64,000 nt of DNA from Flavobacterium eburneipallidum (GTDB lineage Bacteria; Bacteroidota; Bacteroidia; Flavobacteriales; Flavobacteriaceae). The DNA lies in contig NZ_CP114291.2 of the NCBI RefSeq assembly GCF_027111355.2, forward strand, positions 3,658,001-3,722,000, written 5' to 3'. The notes below the pieces were generated by a model. That model did no database searches, had not been told where the DNA came from, and worked only from the letters and a program-made list of their open reading frames with translations. Positions 46,796 to 55,458 of this stretch are shown piece after piece. Made by a program: the position numbers and the translations under genes. Each line of letters begins with the position of its first letter. The stretch's first letter is position 1.

Positions 46796-47515
46796 ATGGA
46801 TTTTTTTGAAAAAGCAATTTTTGACCTCCAAAAGCAAAGACCAATATTTCATTCTGAAGATGATTTAAAATTGGCTTTAGCTTTGAAAATCAAAGAAAAT
46901 AATCCTGAATTTGAAATTCGCCTTGAAAGACCTGTAGAATTAGAAATGATTAATCGAAATGGTAAGACAACGATTGTTAGAGCTCCAATAGACATAATAA
47001 TTATTGACACCATTGGTAATTTCTACCCTATCGAATTAAAATACAAAACGAGAAAAGCAAACATTTTATTTAATAAGGAAAACTATATTTTAGCAGAACA
47101 CGGAGCACAAGACATTGGAAGATACAGCTTTAGAAAAGATATTTTTAGAATTGAAAATTATAAATCAAAAAAATTGAATTATAAACATGGGTACGTTTTA
47201 ATTTTAACAAATGACAATGCCTATTTTGAAAAAAATGTTTTTGAAAAAGACAATTTTGATAAACATTTTTCTTTCCACAATGGTGCTATCCTTAATCGTC
47301 TTGATTCAAGCTGGAATTATAGCAAAATGGATAAAACTAAATTCATATTAAAAGAAGATAATGTTTGGTGTGACATTCAATCAAAAGAGCATTGGAGTTG
47401 TAAAAAAGATTATTTCTACAAATTAGATTTATTGAAAGATTATAAAATAACTTGGAATGACTATTCAATAATTGAGAAAATAAACTTTAAGTATTGCCTC
47501 ATAAAAATAGAATAG
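46796..47515 (+). CDS. PD-(D/E)XK nuclease-like protein, orphan
   Basis: 239 residues. RAPIDIIIIDTIGNFYPIELKYK gives D66, E80 and K82, the metal-binding arrangement of PD-(D/E)XK nucleases, with charged N-terminal helix and a mixed C-terminal part. It resembles a restriction- or defence-type nuclease core, but no methyltransferase or partner is adjacent and no named family is recognised. Flanked by nadB and a Spy-like gene; AT content matches surroundings. Confidence 0.6.
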   Translation: MDFFEKAIFDLQKQRPIFHSEDDLKLALALKIKENNPEFEIRLERPVELEMINRNGKTTIVRAPIDIIIIDTIGNFYPIELKYKTRKANILFNKENYILAEHGAQDIGRYSFRKDIFRIENYKSKKLNYKHGYVLILTNDNAYFEKNVFEKDNFDKHFSFHNGAILNRLDSSWNYSKMDKTKFILKEDNVWCDIQSKEHWSCKKDYFYKLDLLKDYKITWNDYSIIEKINFKYCLIKIE

Positions 47516-47778
47516 TAAAGACAGATAACATACTTCTGTAGCTATTTACAATTAGTCAACAACTCTCTTTTTACATATTGTAAAAGCTGTTGATTAGAAT
47601 TAATTACATAAACTCACATCTTACCATTACCCAATACTTTTTATTTGATTTTTCTGAAATCCCTTTAATATTTTTTTCTCATTTGAATATTATAATAGTT
47701 TCATAAAAACTTCCACAAACAATTAAACCTTTCTTATTCATCTGTGTCTTATCCACATAACTTAAAAATATAAGACCT

Positions 47779-48243
47779 ATGAAAAAATTAATTGTATTGG
47801 CTTTATTGTTGGTTGGAACCAGCATTATAGCCCAACCGAAAAACAAAAAACACCATCCTAAAAACGAAATGGAACAATTTACTCCTGAACAAAGAAGTGA
47901 ATTGATGGTCAAAAAAATGACTTTAGAATTGGATTTGAATGCTTCTCAACAAAAAGAAATCAGCACACTTCTATCTGAAAAATCAGCTAAAAGAGAAGCC
48001 CACAAAGCCGAAATGAAAGCTAGAAAAGAAAAAGGAACAAAACCAACCAGCGACGAAAAATTTGCCATGAAAAGCAAAATGTTAGACGAACAAATTGCAA
48101 CTAAAAAAAGAATGCAAAAAATTCTTAACGAAAAACAATTTGAAAAATGGACTGCTTTAAAAGAAGATCACCAAAGAAATCCTAAAGATTTTAGAGGAGA
48201 AAGAAAAGGAAAACACCCGCAAAATCAAGAACGAAGAGGTTAA
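47779..48243 (+). CDS. Spy/CpxP-like periplasmic protein (paralogue 2)
   Basis: 154 residues: signal peptide MKKLIVLALLLVGTSIIAQ, then helices with FTPEQRSELMVKKMTLELDLNASQQKEI and a very basic C-terminus. Clear paralogue of the gene at 38756 (same TPEQR, MTxEL, AxxQQxxI order). Terminator follows. The gap before it (47516-47778) shows no gene or consensus promoter. Confidence 0.8.
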   Translation: MKKLIVLALLLVGTSIIAQPKNKKHHPKNEMEQFTPEQRSELMVKKMTLELDLNASQQKEISTLLSEKSAKREAHKAEMKARKEKGTKPTSDEKFAMKSKMLDEQIATKKRMQKILNEKQFEKWTALKEDHQRNPKDFRGERKGKHPQNQERRG

Positions 48244-48278
48244 TAATTGTTGATTATAATAAATTTTGTTAGTTAGTA

Positions 48279-48311
48279 AAAACTTCCGGTTTGCCACCGG
48301 AAGTTTTTTTA
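48279..48311 (+). terminator. Terminator after the Spy-like gene
   Basis: AACTTCCGGT (48281-48290), loop TTGCC, ACCGGAAGTT (48296-48305), then T-run. The following stretch to 48347 (CCTTAACCCAGCCCTCTCC...GAAGAGGGAG) looks like a common genomic repeat. Confidence 0.85.
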
Positions 48312-48355
48312 TGACCTTAACCCAGCCCTCTCCTTTGAAGAGGGAGAAGAAATTA

Positions 48356-49642
48356 TTAAAATGTCTTCGAAACTTTATCAATCGCCTGAATCGTAAAATC
48401 CAAGTCTTCATAAGAAAGTGCATCGGTAATAAACCAAGTTTCATAAGCCGATGGCGCAATATAAATTCCTTCGTTCAGCAATCCGTGGAAGAATTTTTTG
48501 AAGGTTTCATTATCGCCTTTGGCAGCAGATTGAAAATCAAAAACTGGAGCAGCATCAAAATGCACCGAAATCATCGAACCTACGCTGTTGATGGTAAATT
48601 CTACTTTATTCGCATTTAAAACCTTGTCGATTCCCGCAGCCAAATAAGCTGTTTTTTCTTCCAGTCTTTTGAAAATTGCTCTATCGTTATCCAATGCTTG
48701 CAACATCGCTAAACCTGCTGCCATCGCCAAAGGATTTCCAGACAAAGTTCCCGCTTGATACACTGGCCCAAGTGGTGCTAAATAATTCATGATTTCGTTT
48801 CTAGCAGCAAAAGCACCCACTGGCAAACCTCCACCAATTACTTTTCCGAAACAAACAATATCGGCTTTGATGTTGAACAATTCCTGAACTCCACCTCTTG
48901 CTAATCGGAAACCTGTCATTACCTCATCAAAAATTAGCAAAATTTCATTGTCTGTACACATTTGGCGCAAGCCTTCCAAGAATCCTTTATTGGGCGGAAT
49001 ACATCCCATATTTCCAGCAACTGGTTCTACGATTATGGCTGCAATTTCGTTTTTATTAGCCTCGATTAAAGCTGAAACATTCTCTAAATCATTGTATTTG
49101 GCAAGCAAAGTATCTTTGGCAGTTCCTTCTGTAACACCTGGACTATTTGGACTTCCAAAAGTAATCGCTCCACTTCCCGCTTGTATCAAAAACGAATCGG
49201 AATGACCGTGATAACAACCCGCAAATTTGATAATTTTGTCTCTTTTGGTAAATCCACGAGCCAGTCGAATGGCACTCATACAGGCTTCGGTTCCTGAATT
49301 GACGAATCTGATTTTATCGATATTGGGTACCATCGAAACGGCTAATGCAGCGATTTGCGTTTCTAATTCGGTTGGCATTCCAAAAGAAGTTCCTAGTTTA
49401 GCCTTCTCAACTACAGCATCTACAACAGGTTGAAAAGCATGACCCAAAATCATTGGACCCCAAGAATTAATATAATCTATTAATTTATTTCCGTCTTCGT
49501 CGAACAAATACGCACCTTTGGCACTTTTAACAAAAATAGGAGTTCCACCCACTGCTTTGAACGCACGAACAGGCGAATTGACACCTCCTGGAATTACTTT
49601 TTCAGCTTCGGCGAAAAGCTGACTACTTCTTTGATATATCAT
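48356..49642 (-). CDS. hemL: Glutamate-1-semialdehyde 2,1-aminomutase
   Basis: PLP enzyme making 5-aminolevulinate in tetrapyrrole synthesis. 428 residues. [17 protein letters not shown] (114-130), [12 protein letters not shown] (235-246) and the PLP lysine K267 in [14 protein letters not shown] are all present. Last gene of a minus-strand group with glucosaminidase and ACC-deaminase-like genes. Confidence 0.96.
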   Translation of the reverse strand: MIYQRSSQLFAEAEKVIPGGVNSPVRAFKAVGGTPIFVKSAKGAYLFDEDGNKLIDYINSWGPMILGHAFQPVVDAVVEKAKLGTSFGMPTELETQIAALAVSMVPNIDKIRFVNSGTEACMSAIRLARGFTKRDKIIKFAGCYHGHSDSFLIQAGSGAITFGSPNSPGVTEGTAKDTLLAKYNDLENVSALIEANKNEIAAIIVEPVAGNMGCIPPNKGFLEGLRQMCTDNEILLIFDEVMTGFRLARGGVQELFNIKADIVCFGKVIGGGLPVGAFAARNEIMNYLAPLGPVYQAGTLSGNPLAMAAGLAMLQALDNDRAIFKRLEEKTAYLAAGIDKVLNANKVEFTINSVGSMISVHFDAAPVFDFQSAAKGDNETFKKFFHGLLNEGIYIAPSAYETWFITDALSYEDLDFTIQAIDKVSKTF

Positions 49643-49678
49643 TTGGATTTTAGATTTATGATTTTAGAATTTAGATTG

Positions 49679-50461
49679 TCATTTTATCAATAAGCTTTGC
49701 CCTATTGAAATGGCATTGTCCGAAATATTGTTTTGTCGTTTTAATTCTTCGACAGAAATATTATATTTTTTAGAAATCGAATACAAGGTATCTCCTTGTT
49801 GCACAATATATTGATTAGCACTTTTGTTATTCATTACAACTGGTGTCTTTTGATTTTTGTCAAAAGTATAATTCTTTCCCAACACTTTATTATCATATTC
49901 GTAGAGATGGTAACTTTCGATATAACTAATCAATTTTTCGGGATATTTAGGATCAGTGGCATAACCCGCAGCTCTCAAACCTTTTGCCCAACCTTTGTAA
50001 TCACCTTTTTTCAAATCGAATAACGAAGCATACCTTTTTCTTTTAGAAACAATATCGGCATGATCTTGATAGGATTCGTTAGGATTTTTATACTTTCTGA
50101 AACATTCTTGACTGGAATCGTCGTCGTGATACGAGGTTTCTCCTGTCCAATCAGTGTAGCATTTTATTCCGAAATGATTGTTTGCCGTAAGTGCCAACTT
50201 ACTTTGACCAGCGCCAGATTCTAGAATTCCTTGTGCTAAAATAATACTAGCTGGAATTCCAAAATTTTTCATATTACTCATGGCAATATCCTTGTAACTT
50301 TCGATGTAGCGATTTACTACTTCCGAAGTCGTTAGCGTTTTTGAAGTAGATTTTGTGGTTTCGGTATTTGGTTTTCTTGACTTTGTGGTTACAATTGTCT
50401 TTTTTGAAGAACATCCTACTAAAGTTAGCATGGCAACTGTATATATTATTTTTTTATACAT
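49679..50461 (-). CDS. Lipoprotein glucosaminidase with LysM domain
   Basis: 260 residues: lipobox LTLVGCSS (Cys at 17), Thr/Lys-rich linker, a glucosaminidase domain (about 47-200) with ILAQGILESGAGQSKLA (catalytic Glu in ILESG) and NNHFGIKC, and a C-terminal LysM (QYIVQQGDTLYSISKKYNISVEELKRQN). A peptidoglycan-cleaving autolysin. Its start overlaps the upstream gene by 8 nt. Confidence 0.92.
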   Translation of the reverse strand: MYKKIIYTVAMLTLVGCSSKKTIVTTKSRKPNTETTKSTSKTLTTSEVVNRYIESYKDIAMSNMKNFGIPASIILAQGILESGAGQSKLALTANNHFGIKCYTDWTGETSYHDDDSSQECFRKYKNPNESYQDHADIVSKRKRYASLFDLKKGDYKGWAKGLRAAGYATDPKYPEKLISYIESYHLYEYDNKVLGKNYTFDKNQKTPVVMNNKSANQYIVQQGDTLYSISKKYNISVEELKRQNNISDNAISIGQSLLIK

Positions 50462-51359
50462 CGATGTTTATTGTTGGTAACTGTTTCTTTTTTAATGAAA
50501 TATTCATGCCTTGAATACCTTGAATTCCGCCCGTGTGAATGAGCAAAATTTTGGAATTTTCAGGGAAATAATTATTTTGTATCAAATCTATAACGCCAAA
50601 AACCATCTTTCCTGTATAAATAGGATCCAAAGGAACTTTATTTTCGGCATAAAACTGATTGATAAAAGCGATCAACTCTGGAGTAACTTTTCCGTAACCG
50701 CCAAAATGGTAATCTGTTATTAAATTCCAGTTCTCATTTCGGACAAATTTACGAATATCTTCTTTTAAAAAGTCGCCTTTCAAGGCTGGAAAACCCAAAA
50801 CTTTTTGATGCGGCAAAATACTATTTATCAATCCCGAAATAGTTCCGCCAGTTCCAACAGCACAACAAACAAAATCGAATTCGGCATCTTCTTCTGTTAA
50901 AATTTCTTCACAACCTTTTATAGCCAATTCATTTGTTCCGCCTTCTGGAACCAAATAAAAATTTCCAAATTCAGTTTTTAAATTTGTAATAAAATCAGTT
51001 TCGGTTTTGAGTCGATAGTCTTCACGACTAATGAATTTGAATTGCATTCCACAATTTTGTGCAAATTGCAAGGTTGGATTTTCTTGAATTTTAGCATTCA
51101 ATTCCTCCCCACGAATAACTCCAATAGTACTGAATCCTTGTTCTTTTCCGGCAAAAGCTACAGCAGCAATATGATTGGAAAATGCGCCACCAAAAGTGAG
51201 AATTACATTTTTATTTTCGGCTTTTGCTTGAAGGAGATTGTATTTTAATTTTCGAAATTTATTGCCCGAAACAAACGGATGAATCAAGTCTTCTCTTCTT
51301 ATAGAAAGAGTAACTTTATTGGTAGTTAATTGTATTTTCTGGGTTGGTGTTTGGTGCAA
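50454..51359 (-). CDS. ACC deaminase / D-cysteine desulfhydrase family PLP enzyme
   Basis: About 301 residues. SGNKFRKLKYN (PLP lysine K34) near the N-terminus, TFGGAFSNHIAAVA, PEGGTNELAIKG, and CCAVGTGGTISGLI for the phosphate. Deaminates ACC or releases sulfide from D-cysteine; the two cannot be told apart here. The start is uncertain: the frame opens at 51380, but the -7 element at 51378-51385 overlaps that, so a TTG at 51359 is proposed. Confidence 0.85.
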   Translation of the reverse strand: MHQTPTQKIQLTTNKVTLSIRREDLIHPFVSGNKFRKLKYNLLQAKAENKNVILTFGGAFSNHIAAVAFAGKEQGFSTIGVIRGEELNAKIQENPTLQFAQNCGMQFKFISREDYRLKTETDFITNLKTEFGNFYLVPEGGTNELAIKGCEEILTEEDAEFDFVCCAVGTGGTISGLINSILPHQKVLGFPALKGDFLKEDIRKFVRNENWNLITDYHFGGYGKVTPELIAFINQFYAENKVPLDPIYTGKMVFGVIDLIQNNYFPENSKILLIHTGGIQGIQGMNISLKKKQLPTINIDV

Positions 51360-51377
51360 AACAAATAGAATTTGATA

Positions 51378-51385
51378 CAAAGATA
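51378..51385 (-). promoter_or_regulatory. -7 promoter element for the ACC deaminase-like operon
   Basis: Minus-strand TATCTTTG (51385-51378), ahead of the three-gene operon ending in hemL. Confidence 0.5.
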
Positions 51386-51493
51386 CAATACTCTAATGAT
51401 TTGATTTAGTTGTAATTTGTAGTACATGAATGCAACCTATGAAAAAACGACTAAAAATACTTACTTTAGCTTCCAGAAAAAACGCAAGCAATT

Positions 51494-51802
51494 ATGAAAA
51501 ACAAGTATGTAGATTTTATTTCGGATGAACATTTTTTAGACTGTGTAGCCAATCTGAATAAAGCTTATATAAAAGCAAAAAAGAACATTACAAAAAAGAA
51601 CTTCTATAGTAACAAAGTTGATACTATTAAGTTAACATTTGATGCGAAATTCAATGCTATCGATGAGGAAAGTTTAATTCAAGCCGAAATATTAAGACAA
51701 ATTGACTAATCTATAAACAATTCTATTGGAACTTTTCACGAGCAAATATTGGGTGGAATAAATGGTTTTGAAGTAGGTAATTTAAGCGGTTTTCAATATT
51801 AA
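51494..51802 (+). pseudogene. Remnant of an Eco47II-type restriction endonuclease
   Basis: The ORF from 51494 (71 codons) starts NKYVDFISDEHFLDCVANLNKAY, as I recall the N-terminus of Eco47II-family (GGNCC) restriction enzymes. An in-frame TAA at 51707-51709 interrupts it; the same frame then continues SINNSIGTFHEQILGGINGFEVGNLSGF, again family-like, before stopping at 51800-51802. The catalytic part (D...DIKNKHN) is absent. So: one nonsense codon plus a 3' deletion that ends inside the opposite-strand methyltransferase gene (21-nt overlap). Dead gene. Confidence 0.8.
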
Positions 51803-53299
51803 TTTTTCTTCTACTTGAAAAACACCAGTTTCAATTATTGCTTTTCCTAAAATTTCTATTACAGGAACAGAAACACTATTTCCTATTAATTTCATCCATC
51901 TTGTGCGGTTTTCTGGCAAGATATATTCTTCAGGAAAGCCTTGAATTAGACAGGCTTCTTTTTTAGTTATTCTTCTGAATTCTCCAGTTTTATATATTTC
52001 GTTTAGAAATTTTTCCTTGTATTCATCTTCGTTTTTAGCTTTTATTACTTTGGTTGTAATAAAATCATTGGTATCGCTTGCTACTAATGTTGGGAAAATA
52101 TTTGATGTTGGCAAAAATATTCTATTAATACCAAACAAACCCGTGCTTATCTTTGTATTTTTAAAATCATACCGAATTTCTTCGATAGTAATTATATTTT
52201 TTTCTTGTAAAGTTTTTAAAACTTTTGAAACAGAAATTTTTTTCAATTTCAAATCCCTGTTTGTTTTCAAATATTCAACAGATAAAGTATTATTAATTGA
52301 AAATTCTAAAACAGATTTTTCTTCATTAGAAATATCATTTTCTTTGTACTCATTAATCAGAAAAGAATATCCTTCTTTTTTGAAAATTTCTAATGAAACT
52401 AAATTATCTAATTCTTCTTTATCAATCGATCGATCTAAATCTTTAAAATGTTTATAAGATAATGGATTACCATCCAAATTTCCATAAGCACTTTTTCGTC
52501 TGTTTTTTAATAACAAATAACAAATTTCTTTTTGTCTTTCAGTGGTGTCCAAAATATCCCAAGAATGAATAGTTGAATGTCCATTTCGTAAATCATTAAA
52601 TAAGAAATAATCATTAAAACCATTACTATTTGATAAACTCATATTTCTTGGCTTCACAATTTGCCCAAACAAATCTTTTTCAAGGTCATGTTTTGCATCA
52701 ATAGAACTTGCTTCAAAATCAGTTAGAATATGCTCTAGTCGTATTTTATTATCAATTGGTTTTGGCAAATTAAATTTTAGTGCATATTCTTCTTCTCGAA
52801 AACCAATAATATAAATTCGTAATCTGTTTTGTGGAACACCATAATCAAATGAATTAATGAGATAATAATTCGCAAAATATCCAGCTTCTTTTATTCTTTG
52901 TAAAATATAAACTAGGGCATCTTTATTTCTTGGGTCAACCAATCCTTTTACATTTTCAAATACAAACGCTTTTGGTTTTGATTTGTTTAATAAATAAATA
53001 GTGTCATTCCATAATTGTCCCCTATCATCATCAAAGCCTAAATTTTTTCCGGCAATTGACCAACTTTGACAAGGAACACCACCAGTTAATAAATCGTGTT
53101 TGGGTAAATCTTTGATTTTTGTAATATCTCCTAAATTACTTTCTAAACCTTCGTTGAAGTTAGTACAATAGGTATTTATAGCATCATTGTTTATTTCGCT
53201 AAAGTTCAAACACTCTCCTCCAATACTATTAAGAGCCATTCTAAAGCCTCCAATACCTGAAAAAAGATCTATAAAAGTAAAATTATTATTGCTATTCAT
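51782..53299 (-). CDS. DNA cytosine-5 methyltransferase
   Basis: 505 residues. Motif I FIDLFSGIGGFR, motif IV with nucleophile C77 (LTGGVPCQSWS), motif VI E115 (FENVKGL), motif VIII (NRLRIYIIGF), a long variable target-recognition region of about 250 residues and a C-terminal GNSVSVPVIEI (motif X). The recognition region is larger than usual. Starts 3 nt after the endonuclease stop; last gene of the operon. Overlaps the dead Eco47II remnant at its 3' end. Confidence 0.95.
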   Translation of the reverse strand: MNSNNNFTFIDLFSGIGGFRMALNSIGGECLNFSEINNDAINTYCTNFNEGLESNLGDITKIKDLPKHDLLTGGVPCQSWSIAGKNLGFDDDRGQLWNDTIYLLNKSKPKAFVFENVKGLVDPRNKDALVYILQRIKEAGYFANYYLINSFDYGVPQNRLRIYIIGFREEEYALKFNLPKPIDNKIRLEHILTDFEASSIDAKHDLEKDLFGQIVKPRNMSLSNSNGFNDYFLFNDLRNGHSTIHSWDILDTTERQKEICYLLLKNRRKSAYGNLDGNPLSYKHFKDLDRSIDKEELDNLVSLEIFKKEGYSFLINEYKENDISNEEKSVLEFSINNTLSVEYLKTNRDLKLKKISVSKVLKTLQEKNIITIEEIRYDFKNTKISTGLFGINRIFLPTSNIFPTLVASDTNDFITTKVIKAKNEDEYKEKFLNEIYKTGEFRRITKKEACLIQGFPEEYILPENRTRWMKLIGNSVSVPVIEILGKAIIETGVFQVEEKLILKTA

Positions 53300-53302
53300 T
53301 TT

Positions 53303-54139
53303 TTATTTAAGTATGACTTCATCAAAATTATACGGTGGTTCCATTTCTAAAAACTCTCTGTAAATACGTTCTCTATACTCTTTCCCTAATAAATTTACTT
53401 CTTTAATAAAATTAGAATAAGTTCCTTTTCCTCCAATTAATTCCCAAAATTCATTTCCGATTAAAACAGAACTATCCTGTTGCATATTGAACCATCTCAT
53501 TGGAAAAGCCCACTTATAATGCTCTTTCTTACCATAAGGATTGTAAGGCAAAGCATAATAAGCAAAATCAACCTGTTTAGGATTCATTGCCAAAAGTTTA
53601 AACATTTTTTCTTTACTTACTTTTGTCTGATCGCTATTAGGCAAAGGTCCTTTTAATTCAAAAGCATATTTGGTATTTGTAATTTCATTGTGAATAAAAA
53701 TATCACAAGTAACACTAACAGGAATTGGATCGCCACCTCCTTCTTGAATATATTTTAATTCAGTTTCCCAATCTGGCTTTACTTTTAATTCTCCTTTTTT
53801 ATTATGTTCAAGTTTATTCAAAACTTCTTGAATTCTTCTTAAACTTTCGCTTCCAATTATTCCGCTTACACTATGTCCCATCGAACAATTTCCGTGTGCT
53901 TCTACAGCAACAACTTGAGCCAATTTTTCCCAAACTTTTCCAAATGGTGTTACAAATCTCCTTTCAAAATGCGACCCTTTAAATATTTCGTCAGGAACTA
54001 ATGCCGAATATAATGGTTTTGCAGAATGATGTGCTTCTTTAATAAATGGATCATTTATTAAAACATTATCCATAACTCGATCCATCATTTTTGAAACTAC
54101 ATCTTTAATAGCTAATGCTACACGTTCTTCTTTACTCAT
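53303..54139 (-). CDS. TdeIII-family type II restriction endonuclease
   Basis: 278 residues. PD-(D/E)XK core: D146 (VSVTCDIFIH), E161 and K163 (YAFELKGPLPN), followed by KEKMFKLLAMNPKQVDFAYYALPYNPYG and IGNEFWELIGGKGTYSNF, the order and phrases I recall from the TdeIII family (recognition GGNCC). All catalytic residues are present and length is normal. It lies between two C5 methyltransferase genes at 3- and 6-nt spacing. The assignment comes from memory of family motifs, so a profile search should confirm it. Confidence 0.78.
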   Translation of the reverse strand: MSKEERVALAIKDVVSKMMDRVMDNVLINDPFIKEAHHSAKPLYSALVPDEIFKGSHFERRFVTPFGKVWEKLAQVVAVEAHGNCSMGHSVSGIIGSESLRRIQEVLNKLEHNKKGELKVKPDWETELKYIQEGGGDPIPVSVTCDIFIHNEITNTKYAFELKGPLPNSDQTKVSKEKMFKLLAMNPKQVDFAYYALPYNPYGKKEHYKWAFPMRWFNMQQDSSVLIGNEFWELIGGKGTYSNFIKEVNLLGKEYRERIYREFLEMEPPYNFDEVILK

Positions 54140-54145
54140 TCCTGT

Positions 54146-55378
54146 TTATTTTATACAATGATAATACTTATTCAAAAAATTCACAATTGAATAGCCCACT
54201 TCTTTTCCTAAATTAACGGGAACTGCATTTCCAATCTGTTTGTATTGTTGTGCGATGGAACCTTCAAAAGTCCAATCATCAGGAAAAGTCTGAATTCTTG
54301 CATATTCTCGAACCGTAAACGGTCGAGTTTCTTCGGGATGACATCTTTCGGTTTGTTTTTGTGCAGGACTACACATTAAAGTTAAACAAGGTTCGTCCCA
54401 TCCCATTCGTCTCGCCATTCCAGTTTTCCCACCACCAAGATAAAAACTTCCGCCCATAAATTCCTTTTGAATATCCAAAGGTAAATCTCTCCAATATCCT
54501 TTTTGAGGAACTAAATTTAAAACATCAATCTTGCTTTTTGGATATTTTGAACCTTCAGATTTTGGAACATCACAATCAAATAAATCGCCTTTTTTCAAAG
54601 CATCTTTTAAATTATAGATTTTCTTGTATGGTTTTGGATATTCAAATTTCAAATCAATATCTTTTCTAATTCCAACTAAAATTAATCGTTCTCTTTTTTG
54701 AGGAACATTAAAATTAATTGCTTTTAGAACTTGAACAGGAACAACATTATAACCTATTTCATCCAAAATAGAAATCATTCCTTGAAGCGTTTTACCATTT
54801 TCGTGGCTTAACAAACCACGAACATTTTCACCGATACAAATTGGAGGATTTACTTCTTTTACAGCTCTAGCAAATTCATAAAATAAAGTTCCTCTTGCAT
54901 CAGCTAGACCTAATTTTTTTCCTGCATAACTAAATGCTTGGCAAGGAAATCCTCCAGTTACTATATCAACTTTATTTTCATATTCTGTAAAACTAAAAGA
55001 TTTAATATCCCCTTCTAAAACATTCCAATTGGGGCGATTTTTTCTTAAAGTCTGGCAAGCCCATTTATCAATTTCATTTAATGCAACACATTTCAAACCC
55101 GCTTTCTCCATTCCTATAGCCAAACCTCCAGCTCCAGCAAAAAGTTCTAAAACCGTGTATTCATTATGAGGCTCTGCATAATTTGATATAGTTTCTTGAA
55201 TTGAATCATCCAAAAAATCGGCGAATAAAGTATCTACATCCGATTTGCGATAAACTCTATAATTACTCATAGGCTCACGAACAGCTAATAATTTACCTTC
55301 TTTATCCCAACGTCTTAATGTTTCTTTACTTTTACCAATGTATTCAGAAGTTTCCGAAAGCGTCATATACTCATTCAT
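54146..55378 (-). CDS. C5 cytosine methyltransferase with N-terminal HTH domain
   Basis: 410 residues from the ATG at 55378 (a TTG at 55384 is possible). Residues 5-52 form a MerR-like helix-turn-helix (MTLSETSEYIGKSKETLRRWD, then YRVYRKSDVDTLF), then a C5 methyltransferase: ELFAGAGGLAIGM (motif I), C146 in GGFPCQAFS (IV), E184 in ENVRGLL (VI), TRPFTVREYARIQTFPDDW and GNAVPVNL (X). A DNA-binding domain on the first enzyme of an RM operon suggests autoregulation. First gene of the operon. Confidence 0.93.
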   Translation of the reverse strand: MNEYMTLSETSEYIGKSKETLRRWDKEGKLLAVREPMSNYRVYRKSDVDTLFADFLDDSIQETISNYAEPHNEYTVLELFAGAGGLAIGMEKAGLKCVALNEIDKWACQTLRKNRPNWNVLEGDIKSFSFTEYENKVDIVTGGFPCQAFSYAGKKLGLADARGTLFYEFARAVKEVNPPICIGENVRGLLSHENGKTLQGMISILDEIGYNVVPVQVLKAINFNVPQKRERLILVGIRKDIDLKFEYPKPYKKIYNLKDALKKGDLFDCDVPKSEGSKYPKSKIDVLNLVPQKGYWRDLPLDIQKEFMGGSFYLGGGKTGMARRMGWDEPCLTLMCSPAQKQTERCHPEETRPFTVREYARIQTFPDDWTFEGSIAQQYKQIGNAVPVNLGKEVGYSIVNFLNKYYHCIK

Positions 55379-55390
55379 AACCAAATTATT

Positions 55391-55409
55391 TAACCTTACA
55401 CAATGGTTA
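55391..55409. promoter_or_regulatory. Inverted repeat at the RM operon start site, candidate operator
   Basis: TAACC (55391-55395) and GGTTA (55405-55409) with 9 nt between, immediately downstream of the -7 element, at the expected start site. Placed well for repression by the HTH domain of the first gene product. Confidence 0.4.
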
Positions 55410-55439
55410 CAAATTTAAAAGAAAAAATTAGATATACAA
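55410..55439 (-). promoter_or_regulatory. Promoter of the restriction-modification operon
   Basis: Minus strand: TTG (55439-55437), 19 nt, TAAATTTG (55417-55410). Full consensus, 32 nt before the methyltransferase ATG. Confidence 0.75.
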
Positions 55440-55458
55440 TTAAACGAACCCTAAAAAA

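Noticed and set aside
47516..47778. Possible gene or promoter in the 263-nt gap
   Set aside because: No open frame with start context, no TAnnTTTG match and no clear hairpin; nothing supportable was seen.
51427..51498. 23-codon frame just upstream of the Eco47II remnant
   Set aside because: Short, overlaps the remnant's start region, and has no recognisable features.
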